A stretch of DNA of 64,000 nt from Chaenocephalus aceratus (lineage: Eukaryota > Chordata > Actinopteri > Perciformes > Channichthyidae). A program made the position numbers and the translations under genes. Shown here one piece after another: positions 1 through 14,447 of this stretch. The stretch is taken from contig CM043796.1 in assembly GCA_023974075.1 (NCBI GenBank), forward strand, positions 24,358,927 through 24,422,926, in the 5' to 3' direction. The notes under the pieces were generated by a model. That model made no database searches. It was not told the DNA's origin and saw nothing but the letters and a program-made list of their open reading frames with translations. The stretch's first letter is position 1; the number at the start of each line of letters is the position of its first letter.

Positions 1-1088
1 ACCAGTGTAGTGTGTTTTACGGGGTGATGTATAAGATATTGTTTGTGCCAGTGGACCATAAGTCCCTCAGTCCTCCACTCACTTCCTTGTTGAAGGCACT
101 CCAACTGCTGAAACTAAAGAAGCTCCCTGTCTGGCTCTTAGCCGGTCCGTTAATGTACTGTAAATGCTGAGGCTGCATTATGTGTCCAGTGACATCACCC
201 CTCTCCACCACCGCCGCTGATGATTCCTTCAATCAGATGGCATGCAGCATGCCGAGGCAGGAACATGTGCGTGCTTTGTGGGAGCGTGAGAATTTCCTGT
301 TTTTGTGTCTTCCTGAGAAAACAATACAGAGAAGTTAAGGGTTTGGTACTGTACCTAATTGTATTCATCTTTTGGATTATTTAGGGACAATGTCCTATTA
401 AGTTAGGTGATGAGTCATAAGGGTACAATTCCAGAGAAACCCTATCCGTATTCCTGGTAATCGCAGTGTATACTTCTAAAGAATATCTACTATGAATGCA
501 AACTGCAACAACGACATCCTTTAATAAGGCAGAGTTGTAAAATCCCCCCATAATGGTTAGCTTCCCTTTTTCTCTTTCATGAGTTGGTTTTTGAAAGCTT
601 TATTTGCACAAGAAATGTGCATGGCGTCCACGAAAAGCCAACACCCTCCGGACATTTGACTGAAGAGCAGGACTGATTTTCAGGGCAGGACCGCTTGCAT
701 GGTCTCTAAGTGGGTTGTAAAGTGTTTGATATCCTTTGTGTGAATCAACCACATATATCCATTACGTGGCACAATATGAGCTGTGTATGGATCCTGTTGG
801 TGTTTTATTTATCCTGCATCGTGAGTAAGGTGCGTACAGTTGTACGATGAAATGACAGAAGAATATTAATAAGCATACCTAGTTCATACACCTTTTCTGG
901 GATGCTGACTATTGTAGAGGCCAAATGTGCGGACTCACTCGATTATTGATGATGCAGACCATTAGACAGAACGTCTATCGATCAGCCTCCTCACAAAGAA
1001 GGTTGTTAAAGCACAGTCATGAATGAAACTAGATGAATGAGCAACTTACTGTACTGTGCTCAACCTTACTTCCAGTAGACGCATACTA
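1..1088. other. No gene recognised
   Basis: AT-rich DNA with only short open frames and no exon-like reading frame on either strand. It may be intron or upstream flank of arrdc1, whose first coding exon was not found in the window. Confidence 0.5.
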
Positions 1089-1433
1089 TTAAAGGTGGGG
1101 TAGGTAAGTTTGAGAAACCGGCTCGAGATACACTTTTTGTTATATTCCATGGAATGCTCTTAACATCCCGATAGCAATGAATATCTGTGGAAGCCGTAGT
1201 ACTGTAAAAAGCACGACCAATCATCTGAGCCGGCCCGGCTAAAATAACTGGATGGCCTACCTGCCTGTCAGCCTTCCATCTGGGCACAAACTTATCTCGT
1301 GCCCTCATTGGTCATGTGCGCGTTCGTTGGAGGAGGGGCTCTGTGAGGAAGTGGCAGATTTTTTCCGGCTGTGTATTTTCAAATTCTAGCGCAGTCGAGC
1401 TGGTTTCTCCAAAATGACCTACCCCACCTTTAA
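1089..1433. mobile_element. TTAA-flanked MITE (piggyBac-like), copy 1
   Basis: A 345-bp element bounded by TTAA at both ends. It has terminal inverted repeats beginning AGGTGGGGTAGGT and ending ACCTACCCCACCT. There is no coding capacity. A second copy in opposite orientation lies at 62833-63165 and shares an internal block around the words CCATGGAAT and GGATGGCCTACCTGCCTGTC. TTAA target duplication is typical of piggyBac and Kolobok; the superfamily is inferred. Confidence 0.8.
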
Positions 1434-2929
1434 ACCTTAGAACAATTCTGTTCATATAACATTCATCTCACTTTAGTAGGAAAGTCTTTTCCTCTAGCTA
1501 GTGCCAATATGAGTTTGAGATTTGGGATGTTTAGTGATATGTCTCTACATCTATTGGACATCACGATATTCGTTATTCATGGTTCCCTCTGGATGAAATT
1601 GCCATGTCCCTTAACTTTGCAGATTGCACCATCGCCATGTCAAAATGTTTTGTGACTGCTGTAGCTGTAAGACTGGAAAAGTGCTATAATAATGCAGACC
1701 ACGTTACATTTCTCCAACACATTGGTTTACGACCACATTTCTGCAAAACGATTTGGGTAATGTGTTGTTATAAATCTCCTTGTCATCAGTCCTGATTTAG
1801 CACTTCACGTAAATATGTCCTCTACACACTACATGTTTGATTTGTGATATTGACCGAAAGAAGTTAATGGTGAACAATATAGACCTGAAGAAGTGGGAGC
1901 AGCCATTCAGCCCGCGTGGTTCCGTCTCTCCTCTCGTGTGTTAGCACTGAGCAGCTGTGTAGTCACCTGGTACCAGAGATGTTGTAACTCCTTGTCTCGG
2001 CTTGTATGACCTTTAAAGGTGAAGTCCTGGTGACTGCGTGCTAGCTGTGATGCAGCGGAAAATAAATAAATGAATCACCTGAAGTGAAAGTTCACTTGAC
2101 CCGAAACCCTACCCATGTGTTCCCTCATTTATCTTTATCCTGCTGTATATCTAAGGAGACTTTAAAACTGCGGCGAGTGTAAGATCTTTTATGCAGTGTA
2201 GTTCCCCGGTGGCAGTATCTTACGTTTAGCTTTCAGCAAATCAGCAACACAAACATTCACTGTAACCCAATCATCATCCGTGGTGATACAAACCACCGGC
2301 TCTATGTACACAAGACTAGACGTCCCCTAGGTTCACACAAAGCTGACTTCAGGCATGTGTACCCACACACACACCCCCTTACACACCTTTGTCTTGTCTA
2401 TAATTACGAAAGCGTGGGAGATCAAGTAATAGAGTGGTTTTCTACCCATCTGAAAAATAGTGGTTTGCCCCCAGCCCATGCACTCAACATGCGTGTGTCC
2501 TTGGGCAAGAAACGTAACCGCAATTTTCAAATGGAAATGAAAGTGCATTAAACTCATTCATCACTGTTGTGACTTTAGCTTATCTCCTTAAGGCACACAC
2601 TGTGGCCAACACTGAGTGAAATTGTAATTGACTCTAGAGTATGAGTGTCTCTTTGTTCTGGCTCAAGAACACATCACTGCAGGACAGGGTTTCTGTGTGA
2701 CTGTCTAGACTCCGGGGCCTGAGTTAATCATGACATCACTTCCCTGAGGGAGGCTGATTAAAGATCTGTCTGAGACCAGTGGACTCAGGCATCCAGAGGA
2801 CAGCTTTTACACATCAGCTGGCCTTTTAGAGGTTGTTGACACTTCGGCATACTTCATATAAATATGACGCACACTTGTTAGCCTGTTCCACAATTCTTCG
2901 TTTTCCGAGGCTAGGAAGGATTCTTGCCT
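1434..2929. other. No gene recognised
   Basis: No exon, RNA gene or element with clear termini was seen. Short open frames in both strands show no family signature. Confidence 0.5.
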
Positions 2930-3200
2930 CAATTCAATTCAATTGCAGTAGGTTCCACAAGAAGACATAAAAACATAAACAACAGAACAACAAAAGGACA
3001 TCATACAGCAAAATGTACAGGGATTACAATTTACATATTTAACCACATGTACAGGAACCAACAGCATCTGATTTTGTAGCATCCAACCGAGCTTTAAAAA
3101 CATGTAGTGGTACTAGCTTGGTAATTCTCCATTCTTTTTGCAGACTGTTCCAAGTTAGTGGAGCTGCACATCTAAAAGCTTTCTTCCCTCAGACAGTCCT
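2930..3200 (-). mobile_element. LINE 3' end (RT C-terminus remnant)
   Basis: Read on the minus strand, about 3200 to 3050 encodes a LINE C-terminal motif including APLTWNSLQKEW followed by LVPLHVFKARL. This resembles the tail of CR1/L2/Rex-type reverse transcriptase proteins. A short 3' UTR follows and ends in the tandem word TCAAT at about 2930-2945. The copy is truncated at its 5' end and is a dead fragment. Confidence 0.65.
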
Positions 3201-4665
<1,465 letters not shown>

Positions 4666-5009
4666 TTCAGCTTTTCAAGGCCAAGGGAGGCTTCCATCTT
4701 CCCCCACATGCTGATAATCCTCCATCGACCTCTCCCTCCTCACCTATATTTACAGACAAAGCCGGGCTTTTGTCATGTTGGAAGTAATTCCACTGGAGGA
4801 CACTTGCTTCTATTCGGGCCATTCAGAGAGCTGTGGTTTCGTAACATAGTTGGTGATCACAGAGCGCCTAGAGATCAGCATCCAGATTCTCTATACACCG
4901 TTTTCTAAAAATACAGCAAGACATTTGATGGGAGTCATCATAGGCTGATAATAATGGAAGCTATATGCCACACAATAACCATTCTTATAACAATTGTTGG
5001 AAAGATAAC

Positions 5010-5220
5010 ATGATATTTATCCTTATGAACCCCCCACGGTCCCTCAGATCCACCGCAGCCGGACTCCTATCCATTCCCACATCCACACTCTGCAGCTTTG
5101 GGGACAGAGCTTTCTCAGTGGCAGCTCCTACGCTCTGGAATTCCCTCCCCCAAGATCTCCGTGACTCTGAGTCCCTCACAGTCTTTCAGTCCCGCCTCAA
5201 AACACATCTTTTCAACTCTG
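5010..5220 (+). mobile_element. LINE RT C-terminal fragment, left half
   Basis: The plus strand encodes a LINE tail with GDRAFSVAAPTLWNSLP and VFQSRLKTHLFNS motifs, typical of teleost L2/Rex-like elements. The element is interrupted at about 5220 by an inserted DNA element. Its 3' UTR appears to continue at 6436-6615. Confidence 0.75.
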
Positions 5221-6435
5221 TAGGGCTGTAGCGATACACTAATCTCACGATACGATACGATACACGATATTCAGCCAACGATACGATATATATCACGATA
5301 TTCAGCCAACGATACGATTCGATATAATTCGATACACTTATATCATATTCTGAAAGATTTTAAAGGGACAGTGTGATTTTGGTGACATCTTGTGAGTGTT
5401 CCATTGACTTGGATTGAATTAATTCAACTGAAAGCATCAATTATACAATATATGGCTCTGACAGAGAGTCTACAGCTTGCAAATGCTGGACAAAATGAAT
5501 CAAAAGATGTGGTGAGAAAATTTGTTTCATTTATTGAAACAGTGCAAACTGTAGCTTACAAGCCTTTGAAACCTAAGTACATAAAGTGCAGTATCACAAT
5601 GGACAATGGAGAATGAAAAGGTGCAGCAGGTGGCGGAACACGGGGGATTTGAATGGGACTTGTTAGAAATTAAAATCAATGTTTTGATGGCATAAAGTAC
5701 CATAAACATACCGTCAGTTTAAATGCTGTTTTATACTGAAAAACCAGAAGTTCTTGTGCACAACCAGTTGTTAAGCTTTTATTCTGAAAATCCTTCATCT
5801 CCGGTTAGCATTTAGAAATGTGGCTAATATACCATTTACAGTTTATTTGAATACGTTTGTTTACAGACGTGGGTAGCATGAGACAACATTCGGAACTACC
5901 GGAAATGATACCAGCCGTGAGGTATTTTTGGAGTATTGATTACAGCGTTTAAAATGTATTAAATGAAAAGTCATGAAAGAGATAAGGAGGAGAAAAGGCG
6001 TGTTTAGTTATATATTTAATGTACAATGTCTGAATCCTCTGTAATGCGCAACAACAAACATTGGAGACGTGGAGGGCCGATCCCCAGCAGCGCCGGCCCC
6101 CAGCAGCGCCAACCGGCCCACAGGGAGGAGCCAGCAGAGGATATTTAACAGCTGGAAAAGTGGAGCTCGCTCTCTTCCCTTCGCTCACCAGCTGTTTTTC
6201 TGACTGAACCATCTTCTGCTTGTAACATTACTGCGCTTTTTATTAATTAAAGTATACATTTGAACCTTCTCAGAGACTCAATTAGTCTCCTTTTTAAAGC
6301 TTCTCTCCTGGACGCGAGAATAACGAACACAGTTCTCAGACTTAATGTATCGATACCCGCGGCTGAAATATCGATACTTTCTCGGAAAACTAAATATCGA
6401 TATATATCGCAGGATCGATTAAATTGCACAGCCCA
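5221..6435. mobile_element. hAT-like non-autonomous element inside a LINE
   Basis: Ends read TAGGGCTGTAGCGATAC on the left and, reverse complemented, TGGGCTGTGCAATTTAATCG on the right, so the terminal inverted repeats are diverged. Runs of CGATA words lie close to each end. No transposase was seen. LINE sequence flanks both sides. I could not align a clean 8-bp target duplication, so the boundaries may be off by a few bases. Confidence 0.65.
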
Positions 6436-6615
6436 GTGTCTACCCATAAGCCCCCCCCCCTCTCAATCAACTTCCTCTTGACTGCCTTTTTATTTATTTA
6501 TTTATTTACTATACTTACTTGTTTGCCTGTCCTTGTTTGTCTACCCTCCCTCATACTGTAAAGCGTCTTTGAGTTGTGAAAAGCGCTAAATAAATAAAAT
6601 GCATTATTATTATTA
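6436..6615 (+). mobile_element. LINE 3' tail, right half
   Basis: Contains the typical fish LINE tail words AAAGCGTCTTTGAG and AAAAGCGCTAAATAAATAAA, then a short ATT-repeat end. It is probably the continuation of the fragment ending at 5220. Confidence 0.65.
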
Positions 6616-7848
6616 TATGTATTAGTTAATTGGACGCCAATTCATAGGATAAAGTGTTTTAATTGGTTAATTATCTTTAATTGACAGAAAATATCCCCAA
6701 AAATCTGGTTTCAGCCGTTTATTATGTGATGTATTATATTTTAAATCAAAGTTCTTTGGGTTAGACTGTTGCATGAATAGGATAACGTTTTCCTTGGTGG
6801 TTCTTTTGTGTGTCAGGTCTTTATTTATTTCCACAAATGTTCTGCTTTCTTTTCTTTATGCTTCCGTTTTTTCAAATATGATCAGTCAGCATGTGAGCAT
6901 GTTGCAAGGCCCTCAGCTTTGAGACATTATGTTCATGGAAGACTAGAAGTGGCAATACTTTTTAGTTTGAGTATAAGCTTGTTTTCTCTTTTGAATGCAG
7001 ATTTGAACCTACAAACGAAATGTCCCTCATGACAATGTACAATATGTTTGCACATAAAACACTGTGTGGGGGCGACATCTTTCTAAAACACAACTTCTAT
7101 CGCTGGGCTCTTGAGCCCCGAGTCTTTGGGCGGTACTGATGAGTCAGACGTGGACCAAATAACAAAAGCACTGCCACATTTCCAACACACCCTCATCATA
7201 AAACCAGCTGGTGACATTGAGAGGGAGTGAGCAAAGGTCTGAAGGTCACTGTAGGGCGTCAGCAGCTGATACTGTATGACTAATACTGATAACTGTAGTT
7301 TGCACCAAAGTAAATGTCTCTCTTTTGTAATTATGTGGCGGATAACAACAGTTTCCCACATGAAATCACACGATTCACATTTTCTAATTTGTATTAGTTA
7401 ACATAGATGCGAAGAGAATTGTCAAGCTCTGTGGATAAACGTTGGTCTATGACTCATTAAAGTCACATTGGTCGGCCTTTACGTTCATGATAATACACTC
7501 AATTTAGTTTTGCTTCAGTTTGCATCCCGATCTTAAAATGTAGTTCTAATGTTTCTAAAGGTTGTCATTGATTCTGTACTGAAACAAGCTGCTTTGTGTC
7601 TTCCACCAGAACAGTGAGATCAGGTCTAATACGGATATTGCTGATGGCCACAGAGAATAATTCAAATGCTTAAATGTAATGTCTCTGTTGTCACGGATAC
7701 CATCAAAAGTGATCCTAAGCTGGTTTAGTTAAGACCATTAATCCTAACTGAGCCTTAAACAAACACCAGGACAATGGAGGACACATCAAGAGAGTTACAT
7801 GCTTCATTGTCTTATTGCTACATTGGTTATATATGATGTCATGGTGCT
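6616..7848. other. No gene recognised
   Basis: AT-rich sequence without an exon, RNA gene or bounded repeat that I can support. Confidence 0.5.
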
Positions 7849-8921
7849 CAGGGTTGGGTTGTAACGGAATACATGTAACGGCGTTACGTAATCAGAATAC
7901 AAACATCAAGTAACTGTATTCAGCTCGCGTTACATTTGAAAAACGAGTAATCTGATTACAGTTACTTTCGTAAACCTGAAGTGAATACATTTTGGATTAC
8001 TTATTGGAATTATTGATGGAAAGATTTCCTCTCAACATTTAATATTCATTACTAAAGGTACAGCCGAATCATCACAGCGCACAAAACCTATTACCGCCGC
8101 AGATGGACCAAAAAAGCGTTTGAAAAAAAATCGCGGGTCCGCTCGCTCAGTGAAACAATAACAACGAAACATGGAGGAACAAAAGTCTGCGTTTAAATCG
8201 CGTGTGTGTGTGTGGTTAAAAGTAACACATCAGCCTGCGGTCGCTCTTTAGCCTTACTAATGATTATTTCTGAAGGTATACTATACACAGTGAAGGCGGT
8301 GCGTGAAAGGCACTGCGCGGCGCGAGTTAACCCTCCCGCTGCCTCCTGGTGCTGCAGAGATGTCATGAAGTGAAGGAGGTGTTCCTTCTATAAAACAGCT
8401 GTGGGCAGAAAATACCGTGAGAGTCACGGACATGAATTCATAGATCAAGGCAGACTGGTGCACACACTCTCCTGTTTTGCCGATCCGGTGCTTAAAAAAT
8501 ATATAGCTCTACACCCCTGGCCGAAATGTCCTTAAAATGAAGTCCGAGTTCGACATTTTAATTCATGTCCTGCCAACATTGGCAGGACAGAAGGCGACAG
8601 GCTCGTTCTAAGCCGTGTCCTTCACTCCTCACATCACAGCTGCATCCCCAAAACGTGTATTATGTTGTTACATCGTTTCGGATGTTATGTTTCAGTGTGC
8701 TCTTGATAAGCCATTAAAACGGTAAAAACACGTTCAGTTTCCTTTTGCTTTTTGTGTCTCCTGTTCACCAAAACATACCCAGGAAAAAGAAAGTAATCTG
8801 ATTACGTTTTTACGTTTTTTTTTTAAGGCACGTAACTGTAACTGTAGTCGGATTACATTCAGAGCCATGTAATCAGTAATCAGTAACTGATTACATTTAC
8901 AAAGTAACCCTCCCAACCCTG
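7849..8921. mobile_element. hAT element with perfect 8-bp TSD
   Basis: Terminal inverted repeats start CAGGGTTGGG and end CCCAACCCTG. The 8-bp sequence ATGGTGCT occurs at 7841-7848 and again at 8922-8929, the target duplication length of hAT transposons. No intact transposase is visible. An internal ~450-bp block (about 8150-8600) matches, in reverse orientation, the inside of another hAT at 42063-45112. Confidence 0.92.
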
Positions 8922-8929
8922 ATGGTGCT

Positions 8930-9739
8930 AAAGTTGCTCTGAATATGTGAATATCTAATTGTTTTTTGAAAAACAGAGGCAGGTCATGAAGTCTGTGTGA
9001 ATGTGAAGCTGTTGCAGTGAAATGTGTAAACATCGTAGAGTGGGAGCGAGTCAGAGTGCATGACGTAACTTCCGCGGCGATAAGCCTCTTACACATGGAT
9101 GCAAACATACGCAGGGATTTGTGAGTACCGTACATGCAGATAGATGTGTGTGCACCTAAACTTTAATACATGCAAACACCATCAACTGATCTCACTAATG
9201 GCGCAAAGCACGTCCTGGTCCATCGTTCAATGCTGACAGATTACTGGAGCCGAGTGTGCAATTCATATTACAGCACTCAGCAATTTGACATGGCTAACAT
9301 CTTATATCACCCGCTTTTGTTAGACTTCTTATACATACATGTACATTAGATATTTTGTTGATGGTGGTGGATATTGCTTAGTGAGGCCTGTATTAGATCG
9401 CTTAATCATGAAGTACATCAACACAAAAATGGCAACTATTGTGATGATTGAACATTGTTAAAGATAATCATGAAAGTAATTTTCTATAAAGCATGTCAGA
9501 AATTGTGTTTCTACATTTTCCGGATTTGAACTGACAAACAGGACATTTAAAGACATCACTTTGGACTTGGAGAAACAGCGATGGGCATTTTTCATAATTT
9601 CAAAAATGTTATGAATTCTTTTTTTTGTATTCATCGTTTGGGTTGTTGGTTCATCTAAAAAAAAAGAAACAGTTTATTAATTGAAGATGAGTGTAATTGT
9701 TAATTGGAGCCTTAACACATCAATTGAACCTCTGTGTCC
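8930..9739. other. No gene recognised
   Basis: No exon or bounded element was seen between the hAT copy and the next LINE tail. Confidence 0.45.
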
Positions 9740-9822
9740 TCTATGGAAGGATCTGCATTAAGCGCTTTGAGTCATTGAAAAAGCGCTATAATAAATGTAA
9801 GGAATTATTTATTATTATGAGC

Positions 9823-9832
<10 letters not shown>
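9740..9832 (+). mobile_element. LINE tail fragment
   Basis: Short remnant with AAGCGCTTTGAGT, AAAAAGCGCTATAATAAATG and a TTATTATTA end, the characteristic 3' tail of teleost L2-like elements. Confidence 0.6.
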
Positions 9833-9886
<54 letters not shown>

Positions 9887-9895
9887 GTCATCATC
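9833..9895. repeat. (CAT)n microsatellite
   Basis: About 21 CAT units with one CGT interruption near the right end. The polyhistidine frame over it is not a gene. Confidence 0.97.
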
Positions 9896-11029
9896 AGCTT
9901 TATTTAAAGAGACTCTTGGTCCATTATTACAAGACATACAACATTCAAACTATGTTTCTCTCGTCACTTACTTATACCGTTACTTTCATGCATCACCAGT
10001 CTGTACATTGTAATGGTTACAGGGGATAAGGGTTATGGGTTGCTGAGTAAGCGGAGTTGACAAATGTATTACAGACATATGGTCCCGTTTGACTGCTGGA
10101 ACCTTTCAGCAACCTTTTTCAGAAACTCAGTAACTTCCCCAACATTTGGGACAGTCAAATTCAGGTACAGTGTATACTCAAAAGACGGTCATTAATGTGT
10201 CATACCTTACACTGTTGTCTGAAGACATGATTTGCACTTTATGGTTTTAAATCCTTATGCACTAATTGAACGTGAAGAGGCTGTCTCTGAGATGTGTTCC
10301 TGAGGCTGTCTGGTAGCTCTAATAGAGGGCATTACGCCGTGCATTCATTTGATCTTCCTTTCTCTCAATGCAGAGTTTCTGCGTGTCAGCGGGCTTACAG
10401 TGAGGTATCGCAGGACATGTCTGAACGAACAACCCGGCCTCTGTTCAGCTGAAGGGGATTCCCTTACACTCAGGAGTAATAGATCATAGGATCAGGTGGC
10501 CGTGTTTTGAGAAGAGAAAGGAGACGAGGGAGATGGTGGAAAAGTGAGAAGGACTAATTGTTTGCAGCGCTTAAAGATTGAATGAAGCTAGTAAGTGTAC
10601 TGTAGCATCGGATTACTCGGCGCTCCTGGGGTTCAGAAGGAAGGCCGCGACCAGTGTGTGAGGAGGATACTTGAAATATGTCCGTAAAAGGTTTTTCGAA
10701 ATAATCACGTGATTTATGGTACTTTCTGTGTCCTTCACAGCTTTTGTTAATCATGCAAGAATAACAATGATCTCAAACTCCCCCAGAAAACAGATCTGAC
10801 CTTGCTTCATAATGACTCATACAGAGAAACTACAACTCAATTGTAATTGATCTTTGTGCAGAATCATTCTGTAGGATTCTCTTCATGAATATTGAACTAA
10901 TTGAGGATTGTTTTTCCTTCAGAATTGACAATACTCTGGCGCCAGTGTGAAGTAAATGTGATGTATGTAATTAGACGTAATGCGTGTTTAAGAGCATCCC
11001 AGGTTTAACATGTAGAACCCTCAGTTAGG
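9896..11029. other. No gene recognised
   Basis: No supported exon, RNA gene or repeat boundary. Confidence 0.45.
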
Positions 11030-11315
11030 TGTGGGCAATATAAATAAAAATAATCAAATACCTCGATATTCAGATATCGGAAAATCGGCTTATGCAAACA
11101 ATTGTACACATTGAGATTTGTTTATAAATAACTTATAGTAATGTTGATTTATTGACTAAGTGGGCAAATGCAAATCAGAGAAAAGCTAAATCTGGTAAAT
11201 TCCGGAAATGACATCACTTTGATGTAATGCATCGTTTACACCAGGCAATGACGATACACAAAGAACAAAGACGATATCAATGGTATGGATATCAAATCGC
11301 TACAACACCAGGACT
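11030..11315. mobile_element. Possible small AT-rich DNA element
   Basis: Begins near GTGTGGGCAATATAAAT and carries several GATATC words. Its right edge reads ATCGCTACAACAC. Layout and words resemble short hAT-like elements, but the terminal repeats match poorly, so this is tentative. Confidence 0.35.
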
Positions 11316-11329
11316 GACCCACAGCCATA

Positions 11330-11879
11330 ACAAACCTATTGGTCTAATTAATAAACATTCCACAAAACTGAACTGGACTGCTTCATCCCTCCAGAACCTC
11401 CACTGGCTCCCCGCCCGTCAAAGAATCAACTTCAAAGTCCTCCTGATTACTCACAAAGCCCTCAACAATCAGCCCCCCCCCCCCCCCCCCCCTACCTCAC
11501 AGACCTGCTGCACCACCACGCCCCTTCCCACTGCCTCCGCTCATCAGAAGCCAACCTCCTATCCATCCCACGCACATCAATCACCGGACCTGGGGGGACA
11601 GAGCCTTCTCCGTCGCTGCCCCCCCCCCCCTCTGGAACTCACTCCCCCAACCCATCAGAGACTGCACCGACCTCACCACCTTCAACACACTCACCAAAAC
11701 TCACCTCTTCAATCTGGCTTTTAATGTGCGATTGTTTTTGTATTATTTGACTTTAACTTTAACTATATATTTATTTGACTTTAACTATATATTTATTTGT
11801 TGTTCCTTTATTTTATTGTATCTTCACTATATCTGTAAAGCGTCTTTGAGCACCTGTAAAAGCGCTAACAAATTAAATC

Positions 11880-11927
<48 letters not shown>

Positions 11928-11928
11928 C
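11330..11928 (+). mobile_element. LINE RT C-terminus and 3' tail
   Basis: Encodes LQNLHWLPARQRINFKVLL, a hallmark of teleost LINE C-termini, then degenerate GDRAFS and WNSLP motifs broken by poly-C runs (about 11472-11491 and 11620-11631). A 3' UTR with AAGCGTCTTTGAG and AAAGCGCTAACAAATTAAAT follows, ending in (TTA)n at 11881-11928. 5' truncated and frame-damaged. Confidence 0.8.
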
Positions 11929-14316
11929 CCCTTTCGTGGTTCTCCACATTCCTCCATACGCTTCATTTAAAGCAGTCCAGTCTTATCACACAGACCCAGC
12001 TTTGGGAATGTCCCTATCTCATTATGCTGGAAAGTATATGTGACGTCCAAGGACACTTTTAGAGCATGTGAGGAATGCTGATCAATCCCGGTCACACTCC
12101 TGACCCACTTCAGGACGAAGCTGTAGCGGTCGTAAAGACGCAGTTCCTCTCTGGTGTGTGTTGTCTGAGCGGTCGGAGGGTCTCCTCATTCTGCTTTGTT
12201 TCTGCTAAAGTTCAGACCTTAAGCAAACTGAGGCTCCTTTGTGCTTCCAGCCGTCAGCTGAAACTAGACTTGGTGTAATCAGTGTAAATAAGGAACCGAC
12301 ATTATCAGCCCAGCTTCCCGGTATGCCGAGCTGACTGATGCAACAAGCAGCAAGCTCCGACTTAATGGTTTTATCTCACGGACACATTTCTTTCTTTATA
12401 ACATTAAGTCTGTTTTGACTCAATGTTTAGCACTGCTGCTCATCAGGGTTCGAACATTATTTTCTGTAAAGAAACGCTGTCGTAAAACAATGCTTGTCTT
12501 TGTTTATCTAACGACTCTTGTATAACTGGCACATATTTTCAGGAAGGAATGCCCTGAAGGACAAAACTCCTGCGCAGGGAGTGGTAATAAAGGAACTTGT
12601 GAAATCAAAAACTCCCCAAGAAGAAACTGCAATATATTATTATATGAATGTAGAGTAATTTACAAAAGACAGCTATAAAAACTTTTAACCACCATAGATA
12701 ATAAAACAGTGATTTATCATGGCAACAGTGCTTGCTACAGTTAAGATAACTTGCACTGTTGAAACTGACAACAGGGCATTTCTGGATCTGTGGTGAAGAA
12801 AATGTACCACAAAAAAACTTGTGTTACCGATTGCACCAAGAATAGATATGTCGGTCAAATCGAATGAGTAGAAGCACGAGGATCATCTCCGCCTACAGGC
12901 ACTCACTGAACCGCGGAGAGGACCTGGACAGACTCCAGTGTGTTGGCAACTAATGCAGGCAGCTGCTGAGTCAGTGTGCTCCGCTGCCGGCCTCCCTCTT
13001 ACTACTGAGCGTCTGTGTCCCTGAGGCACTGCTTTATTCTGAAGAGCTGGCTGACAGAGACGCCTGTGCTGTACGAGGTGTAACCCAGAGCTACTGGTGT
13101 GTGGACGAGTTGGAAACTGCCAGCTTAACGAAACCAAACCACATCCTGTCAATTGAGTCTGCAGTTTGTAGTCTTTAAACGTCTGAAGTTTGTGAAGGAA
13201 GACTTACAAATTAGCATTGTAGATAACCAACATGGCATGGATTGGAACTTTATGGACTTCCCTTACCCCAAATTGATTATACCGATAGTTTGGGAGCTCA
13301 TTGTCAAACAAATTGTCCTCCTTAGTCGGTCCAAAAATCGTTCTTTACCAAATGCTCCCATAACATACGCATACTCTTATACCTTCATATTGTAATTTAG
13401 GGTTTTTTTTCTTTTTGTGCAGTTCAGTATACTCCTGCCATCTTTAGGTGACCGAGCAGCTCGGATCATCTCTTCAATTTGAACACAAATGCTGTTGAAA
13501 CTTGTTAGTATGCACTTTTCTCATCACCCTATTTTTATGCAAATTCAACAAAGCCTATATAAGTTACCATGATTTTAGAAAGAATGAAAGGCCTTTGGAA
13601 ATGTGTGGATTGTCCTAGTTTAGCTACGCCAGCATGTGTTGATGCTACTAACCTACATTCCTCCTATTTGCCTGAAAGCCCACAAAAGAAGGAACAAAGT
13701 GGGGTGTTACGTTACCTAACTGGTAAACAATAAATGGCATTTTGTATCGCAGTGTTTGGTGTCCTATTAAGTAAATCATATGTTCTGTCCTTTTAACAAT
13801 CTGTAGTACATGCTGTAGTGTAGTGGATGGAAGTGCACTCAATAAACATATAACTATACTTTAAGCTATGTCAAAAGTTAAATGTCCTTAATTGGGAAAG
13901 GGAGAGTCTTTCTCGCAGGGAGAGAAAAAAAGGAATCCCATGAGGTAGAACCAGGCCAAAGTCTCATGTTTAATTTTAAGTTTAGATATGGATGCCCCGA
14001 TTAGACTTTTAATGTGACTGTGGAGATGAACGTGGTCATTGTGTTATGTGTGAGGCAACACCAGGAAGAGCTTGCCCATTGCTTTCCCAACAAACAGCCA
14101 GTATTCGTGATGAAACGTCACAACATATCCTCTTAATGTCTTATTTTGCGTCTCATCAAACACATCATCACTCCTCCTGGTCCTCCTGGCTCCTTGTTTT
14201 TCATGGAGAGGCCGACGCATTATTCCTCCACTGACAGCTAGTCTCTCTGCCAAAGCATCCCATCTCTTCTGACACAACGATACACTATTCAGCGGTGCTG
14301 CAGCCCCTCTCCCTGC
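11929..14316. other. No gene recognised
   Basis: Includes a GC-richer stretch near 12880-13150 with an open frame on the minus strand, but no splice-bounded exon or protein family was recognised. Confidence 0.45.
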
Positions 14317-14415
14317 CTGCTGCTGCTGCCGCTGCTGCTGCCGCTGCTGCTGCCGCTGCTGCTGCAGCCGCCGCTGCTGCCGCCGCCGCTGCCGCCGCCG
14401 CTGCCGCCGCCGCGC

Positions 14416-14446
<31 letters not shown>

Positions 14447-14447
14447 G
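14317..14447. repeat. CTG/CCG mixed trinucleotide tract
   Basis: About 130 bp of interspersed CTG and CCG triplets (CAG/CGG on the other strand) in otherwise AT-rich DNA. Alanine, glutamine and arginine frames over it are artefacts. Both CTG and CCG repeats form hairpins and can expand. No adjacent exon is recognised. Confidence 0.95.

Noticed and set aside
5221..6435. Clean 8-bp hAT target duplication
   Set aside because: The 8-mers flanking the apparent ends (CAACTCTG and GTGTCTAC) do not match, so only the inverted termini support the element.
9697..10029. Polyhistidine open frame
   Set aside because: A CAT microsatellite beside a LINE tail; no splice signals or family match.
12883..13152. 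Minus-strand 89-codon open frame as the missing arrdc1 first exon or another gene
   Set aside because: Wrong strand and no arrestin N-terminal pattern; no splice-supported exon.
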